From Proteles cristata cristata (taxonomy: Eukaryota > Chordata > Mammalia > Carnivora > Hyaenidae), in contig JAESUZ010003499.1 of assembly GCA_017311185.1 (NCBI GenBank), forward strand, positions 620,001-684,000: a stretch of DNA of 64,000 bases. The letters are read 5' to 3'. The notes beneath the pieces are model-generated. The model worked only from the letters and a program-made list of their open reading frames with translations. It was not told the origin of the DNA and did not search any database. The translations under genes and the position numbers were made by a program. Shown here piece after piece: positions 12,166 through 23,059 of this stretch; the first letter of the stretch is position 1; every line of letters starts with the position of its first letter.

Positions 12166-13069
12166 TTCCTCCCGCCCCACCCCCTTTCTCATGCATCTCC
12201 TTAAGAGCGAGCCGCCTTCTTCTAGGGCGCCAGGGCCGGCCGCCGGGGACCAGCCGGATGTGGATAATCTCCTGGCGGCACCATGATGCCATCCACAACT
12301 AATGGGGACTCCGAACCAGCCTTCCAGGTGGCTCACTTTCCCCTCCCGGCTGGTGGCAGCCACCAGCCCAAGGAAAAGGATTAGCATGGCTTCCTGCTCC
12401 CAGCGGAGGGCTCAGGCATGGGGCTCCAGGCGGAACGGAGCTGGTGCAGGGGCTGGGGCCGTGCGGGGGGCTGGGCTCCCCTGCACAGCCCTGAGCTGAC
12501 CCCGCACGGCCCCACCCCTCCTTGCTCTTCCCCATTGCCCGGAGGCCCTGGAGGGAAGGAACCATCTGCCTTGCTGACTGCTGGGCACATAGTGGGGACT
12601 CAGGACAGGGTTGTCCTTCCTCTGTCCGGGGCTAGGGTCAGCTAGGAGACGTGGGCAGCGCTGGCAGCACGGGCTTGTCGTAGAGGGGCACTTGCTGGCC
12701 CTCAGACACACGCTTGTGCCCAGAGTCTCACGGTCTTGCCTGGGAATCGCTGCTGGCTCGAACATTCCGGGTGGGCGCAGACCATCCCATCCCATCCCAC
12801 ACGGCCCCCATCCCAACTCTTCTGCGGCCCCAGGATCACAGGATCCCGTCTGGTACCTTTGAGTAAATTAGCAAAATGTGCCCTTCTCAGCCCCGATCAC
12901 CTTTCTCAGCCTTGTGCAGGGCACAGCCTGGGCAACTGTTCCAGGCAACCCTGACTCATTTCTCCTCCTGAACTAGAGCGAGAACTCCTCCCCCATTATC
13001 TCCAAGCAGCTGCGTGCCCCAGGTGGTCCAGTCCTGGGGGGCTGCGAACAAAGCCACCCTGGGTCTCGG

Positions 13070-13215
13070 TTTGGGCTCAGCTGGCACACCTTGTGTGCAT
13101 ACGGTGCATAAAGTGTTTATGACCCCTCCGTGGAAATAGGCTCAAGGTCTAAAGCACAGAAAGGTTGAGGGACGTGTCGAAGGCCATACGGTGAGTGAAG
13201 AGCCAGGATCCACGC
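13070..13215 (+). repeat. MIR SINE
   Basis: GTGCATAAAGTGTTTATGAC, then CACAGAAAGGTTGAGGGACG and AAGAGCCAGGATCCACGCC follow the MIR order. Confidence 0.65.
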
Positions 13216-13699
13216 CTCGCCTGGCCCCGCTGCTCAAAGCCAAGTGGGGATCCGAAGGGAGGCCTCCTCCCCGCCGCCCTCCCAGTCTGGTCTTTCCAGA
13301 GCCGCCCCAGGCCCCTCCCTTGTGTCCCTTGTGTCCGAGCGTCTTCGTGAGCATGAAAACGGCCAGCGCTGGGGCTGCAGCATCACATAGGCCGCGGCAC
13401 CGTCTACACCATCAGCGTGCCGCAGAGCAGCCTGACCAGGGACAAGCAGTCCTTCGAGGGCTTCCTGAGTGTCCGCTAAGACTGCACGCTACCCTGGGGT
13501 ACAAGCAATGAGCTTGGACTTGGACGGGCTCTACCATCAGCCCCGTGAAGCCGGCCAGAGGGCCACCCTCACTCACCCCTGGGCTCAAACACACCTCTCA
13601 GAGCAGCAGACGAGAGGAGACGCGGTCTCGGGCAGGAGGCACGTGATGGGGACAGAGAAGGCCCAGGACGCAGTGCTACAAGAATCCAGCATTGGAAGA

Positions 13700-14260
13700 A
13701 AAGCCGGGGGCTGAGGGCCTTCGGGGTGGAGGCCAGGGCTCAAGACGGGCCAAGATTCTCGGTGAGTGACAGCCTGGCTAAGGGGCAGGAGTGAGAGGAA
13801 GGGGCCGGAGCAGAGGAAACACTGAGCGGAGAAAGGAGAGATCCGTCCGTGTGGTCCGGAATCCCAAATGCTAAGAGTCTGGGCTTTATCCTATTGAAAA
13901 TGAAGAGGGGCGCCTGGGTGGCTTAGTCGGTAAAAAGTCCGACTTTCGCTTGGGTCATGATCTCGCGGTTCGTGGATTCGAGCCCCGCGTCGGGCTCTGT
14001 GCTGACTGCCAGCTCAGAGCCTGGAGCCTGTTTCAGTCTGTGACTCCCTCTCTCTCTGACCCTCCCCTGCTCATGCTGTCTCTCTCTCTGCTAGAAATAA
14101 ATTTAAAAAAAATAAAAATAAATAAAATAAATTAAAAAAAAAAGAAAATGAAGAGCCCTGGCTGCCTGGGGGGGCAAGGGGTGAGGCGAGAGAGGCAGCA
14201 TTTGGGGAGATCATGCTGATGGTGCCGTTTGGGGTAGATGGGTGCTGGGTGCTGGGTGAT
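13700..14260 (-). repeat. L2 LINE remnant split by a SINE
   Basis: AGTCTGGGCTTTATCCTATT is the reverse complement of the L2 3' region. The same L2 segment resumes after the SINE as GAAGAGCCCTGGCTGCCTGG. Confidence 0.55.
13908..14143 (+). mobile_element. cat SINE, CTAGAAATAAAT subfamily, exact TSD
   Basis: The head GGCGCCTGGGTGGCTTAGTC, the body GACTGCCAGCTCAGAGCCTG and the tail CTAGAAATAAATTTAAAAAA are present. The 12-bp duplication GAAAATGAAGAG is at 13896-13907 and 14144-14155. The A/T tail is expanded to about 50 nt. Confidence 0.97.
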
Positions 14261-14303
14261 TGTAGCAAGGCTGGGTGCTGGGTGCTGGGTGCTGGGTTTG
14301 GGG
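14238..14303 (+). repeat. GGGTGCT heptamer repeat, G-quadruplex-prone
   Basis: There are two blocks: 14240-14256 with three G triplets, and 14273-14303 with five G runs at a 7-nt period (TGCT loops). The second block fits a four-tetrad-run quadruplex motif. Confidence 0.85.
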
Positions 14304-14449
14304 AATCGCGATAAAACAGCAGTCACCGCAGACTGACTGTTGGCAGGTGGAGCTGGTGCCGAGTCAGCTCCAGGCCCAGTGCCCGTCAGACTGTCTCCGT
14401 GAGCCTCTGCACCCCTGTCGGGTGACTGGCAGCTTTTACAAACACGGGC

Positions 14450-14875
14450 TCCTTCCTCGGGGCGAGCTAGCTTCCGGGCCCTTGTGTGTGGACGGCCGGA
14501 GGGGCTCACATCTAACGAGCAGAGCGTGTGCCAGATGGTGAGCGTGGCTTCCCTTGCTCTCTCTCTCGGGTCCCTGCCTTGGGGGGAGCCAGCGGCCATG
14601 TTGTGAGGATGCTCAAGCCACCCTAGAGAGGGACCCATGCCCGAGGGACTGAGGCCTCCCTCCCAACAGCCCGGGGAGGGCGCCATCTTGGAAGTGGGCC
14701 CCCCAGTTCCAAGGGAAGCTTCAGCTGATGCAGCCCCAGGCCCCTCTGGGGACTGCACCCCTCTGGGGGACCCACCCGCTGAGCTGCTCAAGTCCTGAGC
14801 CTCATAAACTCTGGGACAATAAATGTGGTGTTTGAGGGCTGATTTGCAATGCAGCAACTGATAATCGCCACAGTA
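14450..14875 (+). mobile_element. MLT1-type LTR remnant (ERVL-MaLR)
   Basis: GCCATGTTGTGAGGATGCTC, GCCATCTTGGAAGTGGGCC and the polyadenylation-like ACAATAAATGTGGTGTTTG follow the order of an MLT1 LTR. It is a solitary, non-coding LTR with no viral gene. The AATAAA at 14818 belongs to the LTR rather than to a host gene. Confidence 0.75.
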
Positions 14876-15195
14876 TGTTTGTTTCCTTCTTTGTTGTCAT
14901 TCAGGCTAAGAAATGGAGCTTGAGGCATCCTGGGCAGGGGGCCTGCCTTACGCAAAGGTGCCCCGTCCCACCGGTGAGGGAGGGTGCGCCCCAGGGGATG
15001 GGACCCGGGGCTGGCTGGAGAGCATCGGTTGCAGATTGAGGGGTTCCTGTCCACACGATCCCTTCCTGTCTGTCCCCACAGCGGGGAACTGCCCTGCAAG
15101 CACGCGGGGCCCTGTGGATGCCGGAGTCCGGTGTGGGGGGGACTGCTTTACAAGGGCTCTGCCCCGGAAATCTGCCCAGGCAGCCCAGGGGGCTC

Positions 15196-15230
15196 GTTCA
15201 TTCATTCACTCACTCATTCATTCATTCATC
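15196..15230. repeat. (ATTC)n / (ACTC)n tetranucleotide repeat
   Basis: CATTCATTCACTCACTCATT and its continuation give about eight tetranucleotide units. Confidence 0.9.
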
Positions 15231-15369
15231 ATAACCAAGTCCCTACTCTGTGATAGGAACACCCCATTTCCCCTAGGAATTTCCTCCTCCCCTGTCCTTT
15301 CTGGAAGAAAAGCTCAGATCTCCTCTGCAGGCACACAGGACAAGACCCAGGAGGTCAGGTGCAGACTCG

Positions 15370-15415
15370 GGCGGGGGGGGGGGGGGAGCCGGGGGCGGGG
15401 AGGTTGGGCGGGGAG
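15370..15415 (+). repeat. G-rich tract with a 14-G run
   Basis: Fourteen G in a row are followed by four more GGG-or-longer runs, so quadruplex formation on this strand is likely. Confidence 0.9.
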
Positions 15416-15645
15416 AGGCCGAGGTGGAGCCTTCCCTATGACTCCTGGCTCAACCTGGCTCAAGACAGTGTGGGAAAGAAGGCAAGAGACTCCAGGGCAA
15501 GGCCGGAGCGGGGCCATGGGGATGAGGAATCTTAAAGACAGTCCTGCCCTCCGACCCCATAATGCTCTTCCTGGGAATCCGCCCTAAGGAAGTAATTAGC
15601 GAGGCTGATGGCGAAGCCGGGCGAGGCTGCTCGCTTGTGTGGTTT

Positions 15646-15881
15646 TTTTTGTTTTTTTTAAATATTTTTATTTATTTCTAGGAGAGAGAGAGAGAGAGAC
15701 AGCATGAACAAGGAGGGTCAGAGAGAGAGGGAGTCACAGACTCTGAAACAGGCTCCAGGCTCTGAGCTGGCAGTCAGCACAGAGCCCGATGCGGGGCTCG
15801 AACCCACAAACCGTGAGATCATGACCCAAGCGAAAGTCGGACGCTCAACCGACTAAGCCACCCAGGCGCCCCAAGAATTCA
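15646..15881 (-). mobile_element. cat SINE, CTAGAAATAAAT subfamily, 12-bp TSD
   Basis: The reverse-strand tail TTTATTTCTAGGAGAGAG, the body CAGTCAGCACAGAGCCCGAT and the head CCACCCAGGCGCCCC are present. CTTGTGTGGTTT is at 15634-15645 and 15882-15893. Nine extra bases lie between the SINE head and the right duplication. Confidence 0.95.
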
Positions 15882-15959
15882 CTTGTGTGGTTTATAGAAA
15901 CTGGAAATGCACGTCCCAGACTACAAGCGCCACGTCCCCGACCCCGACTCTGGAGTCCT

Positions 15960-16165
15960 ACCACCTGCGTCTGCAGCTCCAGTCTGTAGCTGTGTAACCA
16001 CGCCGGGCCTCAGTTTCCTCTTCTGTATATGGGGAAGCAACAGGACTTAGCTGCCCGTCCCTGTAAGGGGCAGACGGGTCTGTACACGCGGCGTGCTGAG
16101 CTCAGAGCCTGGCACGTAGATCATCTTCTGTAACGTATCGCCTAAGATCATCATTAAATACACCT
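15960..16165 (-). repeat. MIR SINE
   Basis: GTAGCTGTGTAACCACGCCG, CCTCAGTTTCCTCTTCTGTA and AGCCTGGCACGTAGATCATC follow the reversed MIR core in order. Confidence 0.8.
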
Positions 16166-16236
16166 AACTGTAAAGGGGAGTTTTGAATTTTTAAGAAATG
16201 GGACATTTTCACAATCAGGTTATGAAATGTGTGTAT

Positions 16237-16449
16237 AGGGGCGCCTGGGGGGCTCAGTCGGTCAAGTGTCCGACTTCAGCTCAGGTCATGATCTCGCGGT
16301 TCATGAGTCTGAGCCCCGCATCGGGCTCATTGCTGATGGATCAGAGCCTGGAGCGTGTTTCGGGTTCTGTGTCTCCCTCTCTCTCTGCCCCTCCCCTGCT
16401 CATGCTCTGTCTCAAAAATAAATAAATATTAAAAAAAAAAAAAAAGAAA
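16237..16449 (+). mobile_element. cat SINE, AAAAATAAATAAATATT subfamily
   Basis: The head GGGGCGCCTGGGGGGCTCAG, GAGCCCCGCATCGGGCTCAT and the tail CAAAAATAAATAAATATT are present. The flanks GAAATGTGTGTATA and GAAATGTGTATA form a near-perfect duplication. Confidence 0.95.
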
Positions 16450-17690
16450 GAAATGTGTATAAAACGTCTATCTGGTAAAACATGGCTTTAGCCTGAGGCC
16501 CTTCTCTGGGTCAAGGGCAAGGCCTGGTCGCTCGGGCTCAGAAGCTCTAGTCACCTCCAAAAACGCATTTACCACGGCCAGTGCGTGGCACATCGTAGCA
16601 GAAGTGCCACAAAACCACGGGTTGCCGCAGAATCTGCTGTATGGTTGTGAGAAGAAATGGGAGATGCGCACACGGCTCCTGGCCCCCCACGTTCCAGAAG
16701 CAGAGAGGTAAATACAAGTGGCTCGTCTGGAGGTGATTCCAGGATGTGCCGCCAAGGGCGTGAGAAGATGACACAGGGAGGGAAGGAGGCCAACACAGGG
16801 ACATGTCATCCTCTCCCCTCCCCTCCCCTCCCCCATCCTCTCTGGCCGCGGGCCGCGCGTCTGGCACGTTCTGGAACCGAGAGCGCCGAGTGCCTCTGTG
16901 GGCAGAGATCCAGCCGTGCCTACGACACCGGCATGTGGCAGACGCTGGGTATGTGCTGCTGATGTCTTCGCATCTCAGCCCCGAGGGCCCGCCCACAAAA
17001 GTACCACCGAGACCCTCTCTCCGCCCGTGTTGGATATTTGTACATATAAACAGATTCCCTCTCCCCTCCCCCGCCCCCCTCCGCACACTTCACAGGTCCC
17101 GCCAGCCCAACAGCGACTCCGTCTCTCGCAGCTACTTAGGAAAAAGACTGGAAGGGGACACCGCAGAGTCGTGACCACGATTATCTCTGGGGACAGTGGT
17201 AATAAGTGATTTTTATATCTGGGGGAAAATTATGGAAAGGGAGAAAGAAATACGGACAGAAGCAGATCGTCGCATGGGTGGCCTGGAGGAGCCCAGGGTT
17301 GCGAAAACACTTAGGGAGGGTCTCTGTGTTAGATGCACAATTCACAGTAGGCTAGAAATACTAAGCAGTGTTTGCAGAGCACTTTGTGAGCCAGACCCTG
17401 GGTCAAGCCCTCAAGCGTGCTCTCATTCCTCCTTCCCGGAGGGCCTCGCCTCTGCTCTGTGTATCAGTCAGCTATGGCTGCAACACTGCTGTGTAACACC
17501 CACTCCCGGCACTCGGCTCGTGGCTCTGCCGGGTCCAGGCCTCTGACACGTGTCTCCCAACCTTCTGGCACCTGTCTTCCCAGGCTTATTCCTCTCATGG
17601 TCACAAGAGAAGGAAAGGCAGGAAGGTGTCTCTTAAGCTCTAGTCTCAAATGTAACGTGTCCAGAACAGAACTGATTCGAGCCCGCACCT
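16450..17690. other. unassigned intergenic stretch
   Basis: No exon is recognised. CT-rich DNA lies at 16808-16835 and 17060-17090. The segment starting TATCAGTCAGCTATGGCTGC (17463) resembles an old interspersed repeat that I cannot name. Confidence 0.45.
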
Positions 17691-17739
17691 GTGCTGTTCT
17701 TCCCCCCATTCCCATATCTCCGTGGGCGGCACCCCTCTG

Positions 17740-18400
17740 CTAGTGCCTCGGGCCCCTGACCTTGGCATTACCCTTGCTCTCTTCGCCTTGCTGGGCGCAT
17801 CCGCTCTGCCAGCCAGCCCAACTTGTCCCATATCTGTCCGCTTCTTTCTGCCGCCAACGCCCCCAGTCCGAGCTGCCTCCACCCCTCACCAGAGGTGAGA
17901 GCGAGCAACCTGCTCACCGGCCTCTGCCCTCCCCGTACACCCTCTTGGAGCCCCTCCTCGACATGGCAGCCAAAACGAACTTGCAAAAACACTGTGCCCC
18001 CACCTACAATCTTCCGACGGTTTCCCGTTGTGGCCAGTATAAACCCCAAATTTGTTCCCTGCCCTGCATCGTCCGACCCTCCTTCCCTCTCTGACCCCGT
18101 CTCTGCCCCCTTTGTCCACTGGGCTCCAAACACAAGGCCTGCTGTCAGGGTTGAACCTGCTGGCCTCATTCCTACCTCAGGGCCTTTGCACCTGCTGTCC
18201 TCACTGGCTGGAGAGCTCTCCCTCAGAGCCTTCCGTGCTAGGCGCCTTCAAACACCAGCCCCTCCCCAGCCTCCCCAGCCACTCTGTATGGCAGCTCCCT
18301 GCTTTACTTTCCAAGAGCTCCTATCTCTCTTTGAAAGTACCTGGTTTGTTCACTAGAATTAAGCTCCACATAGCAGGTGCTCAATAAATATTTGTTGAAA
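17740..18400 (+). repeat. long L2 LINE 3' remnant
   Basis: About 650 bp in L2 order: TTCCCGTTGTGGCCAGTATA, CTCAGGGCCTTTGCACCTGC, CCTCAGAGCCTTCCG, GAATTAAGCTCCACATAGCA and the end GCTCAATAAATATTTGTTGA. It is non-coding now. Confidence 0.8.
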
Positions 18401-18439
18401 GAGCTTGTATTTATTGCCTGTGGAATGGACGTGGGAGGT

Positions 18440-19170
18440 GAGTGATGGGGATATGTCTTCCCGGGCGAGTACAGGCGGAGAGCTACCTGCTGGCCTCCCT
18501 CGCCCCTGCCTCCCCTTCCCCTGCGGGTGAGACCTGGAGCACGAGATGGGGTTCCGAGGGCCTCAAGGCCTTGGGCTCCCGGGAGGCAGGGGGCCGGACT
18601 CCAGCACCGAGCCAGGCCACAGCTCGGGGAGCCGGCAGACCAGGCAGAAACCCACCCGCGCGTGAGGCCGGGTGAGGAGGAGGCTGGGAGGGTGACAGGG
18701 ACACACAGGAATGACCACAGATCTCGCCGAGATTCGGGCTCTGACTGTCCTACGTCCACACCGCAGGCCGGAGTGTCCGATGGCGCGGCCATGTAGGGAG
18801 CACTTGGGCTGTTTTCTCTAAGGTGCCAGCGCTCCGTGCTCAGTGCCTGCCTGGCAGGGGGGGGGTTTGGCTGGGGAGACGGCTGGTGATTGACGTGCCC
18901 TGGCACGCGCTGATGTTCACACACAGACACACGGGCTTTGACCGAGCCGTCAGCTTCCTGGGAGGCGCGGATGACACACCAGATACCACTCCCGCCACAG
19001 CCTTAAGATGGGCCCCCCTGGCAGCCCTGACAGCAAAGGACACCAGCCTGGCCGCTTCGCGTGTCCCGAGAGCCAGTGAACCAGGGCGGGGGCGGGGAGC
19101 GGCAGCGAACGCTTGTAGAATGGCCGAGTGAGCGAACGGATGGACGGAGCAACAGAGGAATGGGGTTCCG
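18440..19170. other. unassigned GC-rich intergenic stretch
   Basis: No repeat or exon is recognised. Open frames on both strands (for example 18304-18930) are composition shadows. Confidence 0.5.
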
Positions 19171-19179
19171 GCAGACACA

Positions 19180-19756
19180 CTGGCGCCACTGCCATGCACC
19201 CCAATTTTTAGGGGACACGTAGGAGAAGAGCAGGTGTGGACTCTGGGCACTGCCAGCGGGGGTGTCACGTTGGAAAGCAATCTGGCTGCTCCCTAGAAGG
19301 TTAAACTTTCTCCCAACCTGCCGTCCCGCAATCCCGTTCCTGCGTGGACACAGGGGGTGTGCACACGCGTGTGCACCGGGACGCACGTGTGAATGTGCAC
19401 AGCAGCCCCAGGCCTAACAGCCCGGCGTCCACTGAAGAAGGTGGTTAAACACGCTGTGAACGGTCAGTGAGGGAAATCCTCCCGGCAACGGAAAGGGAGA
19501 AGGTGCTGACGGACAGCAAGGTGCATCTCATCAGCCTCATGTCAAGTGAAAGGCCAGAAAGAGTCCACATCGCATGAGTCCATGATGTCAAGTTTAAGGA
19601 AAGGCAAAACGAAGTGCTGGCTATAGAAATCACAAGTGGGGGCACTTCTGGGAGGCCATGTGTGACCGGGAAAGGGGCCCGCGGGAACTTTCTAGAGCAT
19701 GGTCATCTAAACCCTACCTCTAAGTTCTGTGCCTTTTATTGTGTGTATATTTGACT
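19180..19756 (+). mobile_element. old L1 LINE 3' remnant, GC-enriched
   Basis: TTGGAAAGCAATCTGGCTGC, CCCGCAATCCCGTTCCTGCG, GAAAGGCCAGAAAGAGTCC and GGGAACTTTCTAGAGCATGG match the end of ORF2 and the 3' UTR of an old L1 in order. Many A/T positions of the family are G/C here. Confidence 0.7.
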
Positions 19757-19763
19757 TTTTTTT

Positions 19764-19968
19764 TTTTTAATTTATTTTTAGGAGAGAGAGAGAGACAGCG
19801 TGAGCAGGGGAGGGTCAGAGAGAGAGGGAGTCACAGACTGAAACAGGCTCCAGGCTCTGAGCTAGCAGTCAGCACAGAGCCCGACGCGGGGCTCGAACCC
19901 ACGAACCGCGAGTTCATGACCTAAGCGAAAGTAGGACGCTTAACCGATTAAGCCACCCAGGTGCCCCA
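19764..19968 (-). mobile_element. cat SINE, CTAGAAATAAAT-type body
   Basis: The tail AATTTATTTTTAGGAGAGAG, the body CCCGACGCGGGGCTCGAACC and the head CCACCCAGGTGCCCC are present. GACTTTTTTTT flanks it on both sides. It sits at the very end of the L1 remnant. Confidence 0.93.
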
Positions 19969-20004
19969 CGACTTTTTTTTTTTTTTTTTAAGGTTAAGGA
20001 AACA

Positions 20005-20213
20005 GGGGCGCCTGGGTGGCTCAGTCGGTTGAGTGTCTTGACTTCAGCTCAGGTCATGATCTTGCTGTCAGTGAGTTCGAGCCCTGCGTCAGACTTTGTG
20101 CTGACAGCTCGGAGCCTGGAGCCTGCTTTCGATTCTGTTTCCCTCTCTCTCTGCCCCTTCTCAGCTCTCTGTCTTTCAGAAATGAATAAATGTTAAAAAT
20201 TTAAAAAAAAAAA
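20005..20213 (+). mobile_element. cat SINE
   Basis: The head GGGGCGCCTGGGTGGCTCAG, GAGTTCGAGCCCTGCGTCAG and the tail AATGAATAAATGTTAAAAAT are present. It begins only 36 bp after the previous, oppositely oriented SINE, so the two heads face each other across a short T/A-rich spacer. Confidence 0.95.
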
Positions 20214-20855
20214 TTTTTAAAGTGTGGTGCAGGGAATCTGCATGGAGCTGGGCAGACAAGGAAAAACTCCATCTGCAGCAAAAAAGGGAAGCGGACAAAT
20301 TTCTGCTATAAATGAACACCCGCAGGCCCGTTCTCACGAAGACTTGGTTTGAATTTATTCTACGTGCAAGATGAAGGCTTAACATGACCGTTGGTTCAAA
20401 GTGTCTTCAGTTGCCTCCTGGGAATGAAAGCAAATGCAGGGAAGGGGAAACTCGAAGCCCAGAGCACACCGGATTCCCACCAATTAAGCTCTGACCAAGG
20501 GGACGCACACAATCTGAAATCACAAAACACGCCGGGAAATGGCATCATGACTAAGTTGGCAGAAGGGATGACTATTATTACCCCGAGGTTAGCGCTCCAG
20601 AGACTTGGGTACACACCATACGTTATAGCACCTGAAGATATGGTAAAATAAGGCAAGCCGTTTTTGAACGTTTGGCCACTCATAGTGGCTGGGCGCTGCG
20701 TCCAAACTTACAAGATTTTTGCTTTCCACACCCGTTTCCTTTTATTCAACGTAAACATTTGTAACCTGAGCCTGAGCTGCATAGAGGTCCGCACATCCTA
20801 CCGCTGCGCGTTCTGGAGAAGCGAGTCAGACGGCACAGCTCAAATTCAAGGTGTG
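20214..20855. other. unassigned AT-richer unique-looking stretch
   Basis: About 640 bp of balanced composition that fits no repeat I know. The open frames here (20391-20651 +, 20396-20683 -, 20664-21170 + running into a SINE) are short and unsupported. It may be a degraded LINE fragment or a conserved non-coding segment. Confidence 0.4.
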
Positions 20856-21295
20856 GGGTTCATGAGATGTATAACCTGGAGCCAGGTCCTCGACCTTCGC
20901 GTCCGCCCCTCGTCTCTTTATCTGTGTAATGGGGATAATAAACCGCAGCTGCTGGGGCGCCTGGGGGGGGCTCAGTCGGTTCAGCGTCCGACTTCAGCTC
21001 AGGTCGTGATCTCGCGATTCGTGAGTTCGAGCCCCACGTCGGGCTCTGTGCTGACAGCTCAGAGCCTGGAGCCTGTTTCAGATTCCGTGTCTCCCCCTCT
21101 CTCTCTCTGCTCTTCTCCTGTTCATGCTCTCTCTCTCTCAAAAATAAATAAACTTAAAACAAAATTTTAAAACCCACAGCAGCTGCCTTAGGCTCTCCCA
21201 TGAGGAAATCCAACGAGGAAATGCCAGTGGCCTGCAGGGTGCCTGGCACGTAGTAGGCTTTCTATAAAACAGTAGCTATTGTGAGTGCTCGAAAA
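20855..21295 (-). repeat. MIR SINE split by a cat SINE
   Basis: The two halves are 20855-20953 (TCTTTATCTGTGTAATGGGG) and 21173-21295 (GGGTGCCTGGCACGTAGTAG, AACAGTAGCTATTGTGAG). The SINE between them is the later event. Confidence 0.75.
20954..21172 (+). mobile_element. cat SINE inside a MIR
   Basis: The head GGGGCGCCTGGGGGGGGCTC has an extended G run. GAGTTCGAGCCCCACGTCGG, GCTGACAGCTCAGAGCCTGG and the tail AAAAATAAATAAACTTAAAA follow. CAGCTGC-type sequence borders both sides, but the duplication is imperfect. Confidence 0.95.
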
Positions 21296-21299
21296 TGAA

Positions 21300-22240
21300 A
21301 ATCGAAATGGCTCAAGCTCAGGTCACCTAATGGTTGGATTCCCTACTTGGGCTGAATTCTGGAATCTACAGCATCCCTGCCCTTCCAGCTAGAGCTGGAC
21401 CCTTCACTCCGCTGCGGGATGGGAACCATTCCTCCCGTTTTCTGGAAACGCCTCGGACATGAGGCTGTTGAGCAGAGCCCTGGGGGTAGCAAATGGGAAA
21501 ACTACTCTCTGCAAGGGGCATGCACGCCCCTGCATCAGGGCTGGGCTTCCAGGCCCCCGCGTGGCCTCTCTTCCCTCTCCCCCCTCCCCCCACCCCTCCC
21601 TTTCCAGCTGCTTTTGCTAAAGCACACTTCTCAGGTTTCTTACTTCCCTCCTGCGTCCTGCCTTCCCCTCCCCCGCCAGCCTTGAGCCTCCGCTTTTCGC
21701 ACCCAAATAGTCTATCAGGATGTTCTCCTGCATAAAAAACCAGACCTCTGCTTCTAGCTTTTAAATTGACATCGTCCTTGACTGCTCCGTATTTATTGAG
21801 CACTGACTGTGTGTCAGAGGGCCTATGGGAAGGGCTGGGCCCGCACAGACAAATGGCAGGTGCCATCTTGCCCGCGATGACCAAGCCGTCCTGTTCCTCG
21901 GCTCCAGTCCCAGCCCCCGGGGGCCTGGCCTTGGCTCCTCTTTCTCTGGGCACACTTGACGGACGCGCCGCAGGACCCCACACACACACGGCACCCCTGC
22001 GGACTCGGGGCACAGCCCTGCACCGCCCCTGCACAGTGTGGCAACGCAGAAGCACACACTCACACACACACGTCCGTTCCATGCTAATTTTCGCCTTTGA
22101 TGGAGGCCTCTAGACTGTCATCACCACTCAGTGTTGACAAAGCAAAATAAAAAATAAAAGGAAAGAAAGAAATCCACCCTGTCACTTGGACTCCCCCCAC
22201 AGCCCCTCGCCGGGCTTGGCAGCCCCCACCCCCGCCCCCG
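21300..22240. other. unassigned intergenic stretch
   Basis: It contains CT-rich (21565-21610) and CA-rich (21980-22070) patches. No exon or named repeat is recognised. The 238-codon - strand frame (21366-22082) is a composition shadow. Confidence 0.5.
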
Positions 22241-22244
22241 CCTT

Positions 22245-22500
22245 TGTATTATAGGTTTGTGTCAAGGTATGTTGGATTCTAAATTAAATGTCAGCCCACT
22301 GTACATTTCTGGCTCCAGCCGCAGAAAATGAGGAGCCGATGTTGGAGACCATCCAGTTGTTCAGCTCTCCGTGCCTAACAGTGAGGGGTGACAAGCCCAT
22401 TGAATCACTGCACAGTAGCTTTCCAGGCCACGGGAAGCCAAGATAAATTTATTTTTAATGATAAATGTGACTGTCAGAGTTAAGTTGAAACAGCTTTACG
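22245..22500. promoter_or_regulatory. AT-richer island, possible conserved non-coding element
   Basis: TTTGTATTATAGGTTTGTG, GATTCTAAATTAAATGTCAG and AGATAAATTTATTTTTAATG with ATAAATGTGACTGTCAG form a 250-bp segment unlike the flanks and unlike any repeat I know. It lies about 4 kb upstream of the FIBCD1 CpG island. Confidence 0.4.
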
Positions 22501-22734
22501 GCAAGAGCCCGGTGCCCTCGGCTGCCTGGGGCAGAGGCTGGGCAGATGAGGGCCAGGGGTCCTGACCTCCTGGCCAGGCAAGCCCCCAGGCCCCACGAGC
22601 CAAGCACATCTGACATTCCGCCCACGTTCATGGAGCCGCTGCTGAGACATCACTGGATGGCTCAGGCCAGCTTAGATGACGAAGAGGGCAGAAACTAGGG
22701 ACAGAGAGATGGGTGGCAGTGAAGTGATCTGGGT

Positions 22735-23050
22735 GCCAGTTCTGGCCCCATCGGCTGCTGGGGCATCTTGACCGAGTTACTTCACCTCTCTGAGCTTCAG
22801 TTGCCTCATCTATAAAATAGGGGTGTTGGTTTTTGGTGGGGAGCACATGACATGAGATATGCTGTTAATGAGCGGGACTCAGCACACGGACCGTGCTTAG
22901 CGAATGGTAGTTATTCATCCTATCATTGTATATAACTTACTTGATCAGTTTTCTCATCCATAAAATGGGGGTTACAAGATCTCCCACTTACAACGGTGGC
23001 CAGAGGGATGCAGTGTGCCTAGCACGGAGCTGAGCGTAGAAACGATGCCC
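22735..23050 (-). repeat. two MIR-type SINE remnants in tandem
   Basis: First copy 22735-22925 (GAGTTACTTCACCTCTCTGA, GCCTCATCTATAAAATAGGG). Second copy about 22945-23050 (TTTTCTCATCCATAAAATGG, GTGCCTAGCACGGAGCTGAG). Confidence 0.75.
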
Positions 23051-23059
23051 GATGGGTTG

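Noticed and set aside
14813..14830. AATAAA as the end of a host transcript
   Set aside because: It lies at the expected polyadenylation position of an MLT1-type LTR remnant and no exon precedes it.
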